A DNA stretch of 10,912 nucleotides from an uncultured Eubacterium sp. (lineage in GTDB: Bacteria > Bacillota > Clostridia > Oscillospirales > Acutalibacteraceae), in assembly GCA_905233805.1 (NCBI GenBank), contig CAJOER010000021.1, positions 1-10,912 of the forward strand, read 5' to 3'. Positions 6,598 to 10,912 of the stretch are shown here, piece after piece. Position 1 is the stretch's first letter. Every line of letters begins with the position of its first letter. A program made the position numbers and the translations under genes. Under the pieces are notes generated by a model. It searched no databases. It was not told where the DNA came from and was given only the letters and a program-made list of their open reading frames with translations.

Positions 6598-7815
6598 TTA
6601 TTTTTCGTTGATTTTTTTGCTGTATTTAGCAAGATATACGGTTCGCATTATGAAGCATTCAAGCTTCGGTACGTAGTGCGCTCTGTTGAAAATATCAACG
6701 TCGATAATCGCCTGGCACTGCTTATCCATAATGATTTCAAGCGCCTGCATATCGCCTTCGGTGTTACCCGTGATGAGCGCGCCCGCGCCCTGAATAAGAA
6801 TGGCGTTTCTGTCCTCGATTGCCTTGCCTGCCTCTGCTGCGCAGGCGTCCGTATCACCGTCAATCCACGGAACGTTTTTAACGTCAACGCCTACAATCTG
6901 GGCAAAGTCGTCAATCATAGGGGTAATGCCGTTTCCTGTAAGCGAAACCGCAACCGCGTCAGCGTCCGTAATCTGCCTGATAATGGTGCAGTCCTCGGCG
7001 TTATAAATAGCTCTGTGGAGCTTTTCAATCTTCGGGGCAATACCGTTGATTCCGACGCCCGTATTAACGTCAACGTCAACCGTCGTATCGCCTACGGTAA
7101 GAGTGAAGATATCGCCGTTTCTTACCGAGGAGCCGAGGTCGGGAATAGTTTCTGGCATTGCGTCAGCCTCGTTCTTTTTAAGGAAGTAAGCGCGCTTGCC
7201 TTCGTCGCTGTAAGTCTCTGCCCAGGAATGGCGGAGATAATTGTCCTTAATAACCTTTTCACAGCATTTTTCAAGATTCTCAGCAAGAGCAAAAGCGTGG
7301 TCATAATCGTCGCCCATACAGATTGTGCCGTGGTGCATCATCATAATTGCGCGTGCGCTCGGGTGCATCTCGATACAGCGCTCAACCTTTTTTCTGAGCG
7401 AATCGGTAGTTGACATTGCATATGCGCCGCAGGGAACGGTATCGCCGAGAACGTCTTTGTACTCGTCGTATACGTTTCTGATTTCCATACCGGTAATTGA
7501 TACGATTGTAGCAGCCTTCTGGTGAGTGTGAATAACGAAGTCAACCGTCGGATGATGACGGTAAGCGGCTGCGTGAACGCCCTTTTCCGACGAGGGCTTG
7601 ATATCTCCGTCCCAGGCGCAGTCCGCTATATCAACAACAACTATTTCATCGGGGGTTAAGTCCTCATACGCTCTTCCCGACGGAGTAATAACAAACTGAG
7701 TATCGGAGATACGAGCTGAAACATTACCCCAGGTACGGGCGATAAGACCTTTTTCGATAAGCTCCTTACCTGCTTTTACTACTAATTCTTTAGCTTCATT
7801 AATTTCGTAAGCCAT
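6598..7815 (-). CDS. Class II aldolase/adducin-family protein with two aldolase domains
   Basis: The 405-residue product is about twice the length of FucA/AraD-type class II aldolases or epimerases (about 215-230). The first half (about 1-200) is a complete domain: TWGNVSAR (28-35), TPSGR (44-48), catalytic-position Glu77 in KPSSEKG, metal ligands His96 and His98 in IHTHQ, and His162 in MHHGT. Such enzymes use Zn or a similar metal to cleave or isomerise sugar phosphates. The second half (about 255-400) has the same fold signature (KLHRAIYNAEDC, PMIDDFAQIVG, GALITGNTEGDMQALE). However, it has Arg280-Gln281 where the HTH ligands belong and Ala where the HG histidine belongs, so it is probably catalytically dead and structural or regulatory. 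ATG 7815 has AAGGAGA (minus strand, 7827-7821) five bases upstream. It is the second gene of an operon with the aminotransferase, 64 bases downstream of it. The substrate is unknown. Confidence 0.88.
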   Translation of the reverse strand: MAYEINEAKELVVKAGKELIEKGLIARTWGNVSARISDTQFVITPSGRAYEDLTPDEIVVVDIADCAWDGDIKPSSEKGVHAAAYRHHPTVDFVIHTHQKAATIVSITGMEIRNVYDEYKDVLGDTVPCGAYAMSTTDSLRKKVERCIEMHPSARAIMMMHHGTICMGDDYDHAFALAENLEKCCEKVIKDNYLRHSWAETYSDEGKRAYFLKKNEADAMPETIPDLGSSVRNGDIFTLTVGDTTVDVDVNTGVGINGIAPKIEKLHRAIYNAEDCTIIRQITDADAVAVSLTGNGITPMIDDFAQIVGVDVKNVPWIDGDTDACAAEAGKAIEDRNAILIQGAGALITGNTEGDMQALEIIMDKQCQAIIDVDIFNRAHYVPKLECFIMRTVYLAKYSKKINEK

Positions 7816-7837
7816 AACTGTCTCCTTATATTACTTA

Positions 7838-7866
7838 GGGCGCAGAGGCATTCCGCCTCGGCGCCC
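7838..7866 (-). other. Intercistronic hairpin between aminotransferase and aldolase genes
   Basis: GGGCGC and GCGCCC (7838-7843, 7861-7866) plus GAGGC and GCCTC (7045-style inner arms at 7845-7849 and 7855-7859) form an 11-bp GC-rich stem. It has one A/G mismatch and a five-base loop. On the minus strand no T-tract follows, so it is not a standard terminator. It ends 11 bases before the aldolase ribosome binding site. It may stabilise or process the mRNA, or tune expression of the aldolase relative to the aminotransferase. Confidence 0.6.
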
Positions 7867-7879
7867 CGAATTCGTTTAA

Positions 7880-9364
7880 TTATGCGTCGATTTTTTCACA
7901 CTTTGCAAGAACCTTGTCGAAACGAGCGATACATTCGTCAATGTCTTCCTCGGTGTAAGCGCTTGAAGTATAAAGACGTGAGCCTGCAAGAGTTACAAGG
8001 CCTTCTGCCATATAAGCAGCGCCCATATACTGCATTTCAGTCTGGCGGATGCCGGTCTGCTTAAGTACGTTGGGTACTTCCCAGAGCTTCTTCCAGTTAA
8101 TTCTGAACTGCATTGTAGCAACGGTGTGGAGGTGGCAGATTGAACCTACGTTGTAGCATACGAACGGAAGGTCGTACTTTCTGATGGATTCGTTAATACC
8201 CTTAACGAGTCTGTCAGCCATTCTTCCTGCAACCTGACAAGCGTTTCTCTTTTCGATTTCCTCGATTACTGTGTAACCTGCAACGCAGGAGATAGGTGTA
8301 GCAGCCATTGTACCGCCGCACATAGCCTTATGTATTTTCTTTCCTTCAGCCTTATCAAGACCTGCGCCGAGATACTTCATAACCTCTCTGTGTCCGCCGA
8401 TTCCGCCTGCTCCGGGATAACCGCCTGCGATAATCTTACCGAAGATAGTGATATCAGGGTCAATTCCGTAGTAACCCTGAGCGCCCGAGAGACCGATACG
8501 GAAGCCTGTTACAACCTCGTCGGATACAAGGAGAGCGCCGTACTTACGGCAGAGAGCCTGAACGCCCTTCGGGAAGTCCTTATCAACGGGACGTGTAGCC
8601 GATTCGGGTCCGCAGGGTTCAATGAATACAGCAGCAGTACCGCCGCGGAACTTGTTGAGCTTGAGCTTTAATTCAAGAGACTTGAGGTCGTTCGGGAAGA
8701 ACTCCTGGGTGTGCTTGAATACGAAAAGCGGAACGCCGTGAGACTGAGTATTAAGAGTACCGGGAACACGCATACCCCATGCAAGCTGGTCTGACCAGCC
8801 GTGGTAAGCGCCGCCCATTTTGATTATGTTCTTATGTCCTGTTGCAAGACGTGCTACACGAACTGCGCACATACAAGCCTCGGTACCCGAACCGAGCATA
8901 CGGAACATTTCAACAGAGGGAACACATTCGCTGATTTTCTTGGCGAGCTTGTATTCGTAGGGGTGGAAAAGACCTGTTGACGGACCGCAGTCGTCAAGGA
9001 GTTCTTTAACCTTCTCTTTTACAACGTCGTCGTTTGAGCCGATGATTGTCGGACCGCCTGCCTGTAAGAAGTCAAAGTATTCGTTTCCGTCGATATCATA
9101 GAGCTTATTGCCCTTAGCCTTAACCATAACGATGGGGAAGGGATAGTTGAAAGCAAGGTTGTGCTGTACGCCGCCGGGGATTACGTCCTTAGCTTCGGTA
9201 ATCATTTCCTTCGACTTAGCGCATTTCTTGTCAAAATACTCTTCAACGTATTCCTTAAGAGCAGCTCTGTTGATAGAATAAATGGGTTTTTTGATGAGTG
9301 CATCAAGCTGAGCTGTAATAGCAGCAGCGTTAGGATACTCACTGATAGCGAATCTTGTATCCAT
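7880..9364 (-). CDS. Class III PLP-dependent aminotransferase (glutamate-1-semialdehyde aminomutase-like)
   Basis: The 494-residue product is a fold-type I PLP enzyme of aminotransferase class III. Visible marks are GSGTEA (158-163) that cups the phosphate, the AYHG stacking pair Tyr187-His188, Asp282 in DEVVTGFR for the pyridine nitrogen, and the Schiff-base lysine Lys310 in TIFGKIIAGG. The motif spacing and the TIFGKIIAGG...AGGIGG region resemble glutamate-1-semialdehyde aminomutase (HemL). The protein is about 65 residues longer, mostly at the N-terminus, and it sits beside sugar-type genes instead of haem genes. I therefore do not call it HemL; a transaminase or aminomutase on a sugar-derived or keto substrate is more likely. 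ATG 9364 is chosen over an in-frame GTG at 9424 because AAGGAGG (minus strand, 9377-9371) lies six bases upstream, and because the longer start would place coding sequence across the operators. It is the first gene of a two-gene operon with the tandem aldolase. Confidence 0.9.
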   Translation of the reverse strand: MDTRFAISEYPNAAAITAQLDALIKKPIYSINRAALKEYVEEYFDKKCAKSKEMITEAKDVIPGGVQHNLAFNYPFPIVMVKAKGNKLYDIDGNEYFDFLQAGGPTIIGSNDDVVKEKVKELLDDCGPSTGLFHPYEYKLAKKISECVPSVEMFRMLGSGTEACMCAVRVARLATGHKNIIKMGGAYHGWSDQLAWGMRVPGTLNTQSHGVPLFVFKHTQEFFPNDLKSLELKLKLNKFRGGTAAVFIEPCGPESATRPVDKDFPKGVQALCRKYGALLVSDEVVTGFRIGLSGAQGYYGIDPDITIFGKIIAGGYPGAGGIGGHREVMKYLGAGLDKAEGKKIHKAMCGGTMAATPISCVAGYTVIEEIEKRNACQVAGRMADRLVKGINESIRKYDLPFVCYNVGSICHLHTVATMQFRINWKKLWEVPNVLKQTGIRQTEMQYMGAAYMAEGLVTLAGSRLYTSSAYTEEDIDECIARFDKVLAKCEKIDA

Positions 9365-9386
9365 AGTATTCCTCCTTAATCTTAGT

Positions 9387-9402
9387 GTGAGCCGTCGCTC
9401 AC
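9387..9402. promoter_or_regulatory. TetR-type operator dyad 1
   Basis: GTGAGCCGTCGCTCAC is a dyad with 6-bp perfect arms. It lies in the leader of the aminotransferase transcript, about 35-50 bases downstream of the predicted start site. It shares GTGAG-N6-CTCAC with two further sites in this control region. Confidence 0.75.
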
Positions 9403-9412
9403 CTTTTATTGC

Positions 9413-9428
9413 GTGAGTGCCCACTCAC
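9413..9428. promoter_or_regulatory. TetR-type operator dyad 2
   Basis: GTGAGTGCCCACTCAC is a dyad with 7-bp perfect arms around CC, the best of the three copies. It begins just downstream of the predicted minus-strand transcription start (about 9437), a position where a bound repressor would block the aminotransferase-aldolase operon. Its centre lies 26 bp from dyad 1, between two and three helical turns. Confidence 0.82.
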
Positions 9429-9443
9429 TATTTGTACAATTTA

Positions 9444-9471
9444 AGTATATCACTTTTTACCGATTTGTCAA
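9444..9471 (-). promoter_or_regulatory. Sigma-A-type promoter of the aminotransferase-aldolase operon
   Basis: On the minus strand, TTGACA (9471-9466) and TATACT (9449-9444) are 16 bases apart, and TGA before the -10 box gives an extended -10. Transcription would start near 9437. This leaves a leader of about 73 bases that contains dyads 2 and 1 before the aminotransferase start codon. Confidence 0.8.
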
Positions 9472-9502
9472 TCGAAAAGTTATTAATTTTTAGTCATTTT
9501 TA

Positions 9503-9531
9503 TTGCAAATCTATTAAAATAATGCTAATAT
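9503..9531 (+). promoter_or_regulatory. Sigma-A-type promoter of the TetR-kinase transcript
   Basis: TTGCAA (9503-9508) and TAATAT (9526-9531) are 17 bases apart, with TGC before the -10 box as an extended -10 element. Transcription would start near 9538, exactly at the edge of the third dyad. The promoter diverges from the aminotransferase promoter about 30 bp away. Confidence 0.72.
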
Positions 9532-9537
9532 GTATTT

Positions 9538-9553
9538 GTGAATTTATACTCAC
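9538..9553. promoter_or_regulatory. TetR-type operator dyad 3 (one mismatch)
   Basis: GTGAATTTATACTCAC fits GTGAG-N6-CTCAC with one changed base in the left arm and has the same 16-bp length as dyads 1 and 2. It covers the predicted start of the TetR transcript, suggesting autoregulation. The imperfect arm suggests weaker binding than at dyad 2. Confidence 0.65.
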
Positions 9554-9620
9554 CGAAGGGAAATTGTAAGTCTTGCACAAATAAGTTTTTATTTCTTTGT
9601 GCAACATTACAAATGCGGCT

Positions 9621-10280
9621 ATGATTGAAAAAAGATACAAGGAGGCGTTTGAAAGAGCCTCCGAAGCAAGAAAAGAAAAAATACTCGAAGTCGGAATAGA
9701 GGAGTTTTCCGCAAAAGGCTACGAAAACGCGAATATAAACGTAATTGCAAAAAATGCCGGCATAAGCATAGGTCTTATGTATAAGTATTTTTCAACGAAA
9801 GAGGATTTGTTTTTAACCTGTATCCACAGGGGCTGTAAAATTCTTGACGACTCGCTTGAAGAGATAATGAAAAGCAACGACAAGATTCTTAAAAAAGCCG
9901 AAAGGCTGATAAGAACAACCTGTTACCACTCGAAGAAAAATTCAAATTACATAAGGCTTTATAACGAGATAACGAGCGAAAGGAATCCCGAGCTTGCAAA
10001 GCTTATCGCCGAGGAGATTGAGTTCCCCACGAGCAGGAAGTATATTACGTCGATTGCCCAGGCGTTTGCGAAAAACGACGTAAGGCAGGACCTTGACCCT
10101 AGGCTGTTCGCCTTCTTCCTTGACAATCTTCTTATGTCGCTTCAGTTTTCGTATACCTGCGATTACTACCGCGACCGATTTGAAATATACACGGGCATTA
10201 ACGTCGACGAAATGGACGACGAGCAGGTTGTAACCCAGCTTCTGAAATTCATTGAAGGCGCATTTACATTTGAAAAATAA
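9621..10280 (+). CDS. TetR/AcrR-family transcriptional regulator
   Basis: The 219-residue product has a TetR-type N-terminal DNA-binding domain: a KILEVGIEEFSAKGYENANINVIA helix pair, then AGISIGLMYKYFSTKEDLF, the helix-turn-helix and following helix. An all-helical ligand and dimer domain of about 150 residues follows; it has no recognisable ligand signature. ATG 9621 gives the usual family N-terminus, but no Shine-Dalgarno sequence is visible. An in-frame TTG at 9597 would add eight residues and has none either, so the start is uncertain and the gene may be weakly translated. The sugar kinase starts 19 bases downstream, so the two are cotranscribed. Three matching dyads upstream suggest that it represses itself and the divergent aminotransferase-aldolase operon; this is inference from position and dyad form. 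Confidence 0.92.
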   Translation: MIEKRYKEAFERASEARKEKILEVGIEEFSAKGYENANINVIAKNAGISIGLMYKYFSTKEDLFLTCIHRGCKILDDSLEEIMKSNDKILKKAERLIRTTCYHSKKNSNYIRLYNEITSERNPELAKLIAEEIEFPTSRKYITSIAQAFAKNDVRQDLDPRLFAFFLDNLLMSLQFSYTCDYYRDRFEIYTGINVDEMDDEQVVTQLLKFIEGAFTFEK

Positions 10281-10299
10281 TTTTGAGAGGAAATATATT

Positions 10300-10912
10300 A
10301 TGAGCAAGTATGTAATCACTTACGACATCGGAACGACCGGAATTAAAACCTGTCTTATCGAAATCAGCGATGAGATAAAAATTCTCGCTTCGGCAACGGA
10401 GGGCTACAACCTTTACGTCAACGAGGAAACAGGCGTTGACGGAGGCGCGGAGCAGGACGCCGACGAATGGTGGGAGGCAATGTGCATTACCACTAAGGTA
10501 GTATTTAAAAAATGTCCCGAAATCAAGAAGGAACAGATTGAAGGCATCTCCTTCTGTTCGGCTATGCAGGGACTCGTACTCGTTGACAAAGAGGGCAACT
10601 GCATCCGCCGTCCTATGACCTATATGGACCAGAGAGCGAGAGAAGAGCTCAAGAAGGGTATCGCATACGGTATTCAGGTTGCGGGAGCCGAGGTTACAAA
10701 GCTTCTCAAATATCTGAGATATACGGGCGCTGTATCGTCTTCGGTTAAAGACCCCATCTGGAAATACAAGTGGGTTGAGGCGCACGAGCCGGAAAACTTC
10801 AAGAAGATTTACAAGTGGCTTGATATTAAAGAATATCTTATCTGCCGCTGCAGCGGTGAGTTCGTTATGACTAACGACTCCGCCTTCGGAACGCTTCTTT
10901 ACGATACGCGTA
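10300..10912 (+). CDS. FGGY-family carbohydrate kinase, xylulokinase-like (3' end missing)
   Basis: The first 204 residues are present; the full family length is about 490-520. FGGY kinases transfer phosphate from ATP to a sugar or polyol in the cytoplasm. Visible are the N-terminal phosphate loop YDIGTTGIKT (8-17), EQDADEWWEA before the sugar-binding domain, the GISFCSAMQGLVLVD strand-turn and MDQRAREE, the Asp-Gln-Arg region that contacts the sugar. KWLDIKEYLICRCSGEF with the following TNDSAFGTLL resembles xylulokinases. Substrate prediction within FGGY is unreliable from this part, so xylB is not assigned. ATG 10300 has GAGAGGAAA from 10285 as a ribosome binding site and follows the TetR stop by 19 bases. 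In this locus the kinase would make the sugar phosphate that the class II aldolase cleaves or isomerises. Confidence 0.92.
   Translation, partial: MSKYVITYDIGTTGIKTCLIEISDEIKILASATEGYNLYVNEETGVDGGAEQDADEWWEAMCITTKVVFKKCPEIKKEQIEGISFCSAMQGLVLVDKEGNCIRRPMTYMDQRAREELKKGIAYGIQVAGAEVTKLLKYLRYTGAVSSSVKDPIWKYKWVEAHEPENFKKIYKWLDIKEYLICRCSGEFVMTNDSAFGTLLYDTR

Noticed and set aside
6568..7413. Plus-strand open frame of 281 codons opposite the aldolase gene
   Set aside because: It lies wholly antisense to a gene with clear aldolase motifs, starts inside a terminator and has no recognisable domain. It is a codon-bias shadow.
9365..9424. GTG 9424 as start of the aminotransferase
   Set aside because: It would run coding sequence through the ribosome binding site and both dyads, and the added residues look non-conserved. 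ATG 9364 has an ideal AAGGAGG.
10264..10785. Minus-strand open frame of 173 codons opposite the kinase
   Set aside because: It overlaps strong FGGY kinase motifs on the plus strand, its translation shows no family features, and it would collide with the TetR-kinase operon.

Overview
The window looks like chromosomal DNA from a spore-forming member of the Clostridia (Firmicutes), probably a gut-type Ruminococcaceae/Oscillospiraceae relative. The evidence is an alpha/beta-type small acid-soluble spore protein gene, a perfect CIRCE heat-shock operator, strong AGGAGG-type ribosome binding sites, sigma-A-like promoters and moderate GC. The taxonomic level below Clostridia is inference. The DNA is densely coded, and no stretch above 300 bases lacks a gene.

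Left part (1-3234), housekeeping and stress: the 3' end of an HtrA/DegP-like serine protease with a C-terminal PDZ domain, a terminator, then htpG (Hsp90). htpG has its own sigma-A promoter followed directly by a CIRCE element, so it is probably repressed by HrcA. A bidirectional terminator separates htpG from a convergent spore-protein (SASP) gene.

Middle part (3235-6590): the SASP gene diverges from an AT-rich gene for a 245-residue protein made of two TIR domains, both keeping the glutamate expected of NAD-cleaving TIRs. It looks like an immigrant and may be an antiviral or signalling effector, but no partner domain is seen. Next is a secreted-then-anchored von Willebrand factor A (VWA) protein with an intact MIDAS, one late membrane segment, an acidic linker and a cytoplasmic tail domain. 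A bidirectional terminator closes this part.

Right part (6598-10912): a divergent, apparently co-regulated catabolic locus. On the minus strand lie a class III PLP aminotransferase (glutamate-1-semialdehyde aminomutase-like) and a 405-residue tandem class II aldolase whose second domain has lost its metal ligands. On the plus strand lie a TetR-family regulator and, 19 bases later, an FGGY sugar kinase cut by the window edge. The shared control region carries two opposed promoters and three copies of a 16-bp dyad, GTGAG-N6-CTCAC (one with a single mismatch), placed at both predicted transcription starts. I infer that the TetR protein controls both arms, and that kinase, aldolase and aminotransferase act on a sugar or amino-sugar substrate I cannot identify.

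The most interesting signals are the three-dyad TetR control region with its uncharacterised enzyme set, the isolated double-TIR protein, the half-dead aldolase fusion, and CIRCE control of htpG. I saw no tRNA, rRNA, CRISPR array or insertion sequence.
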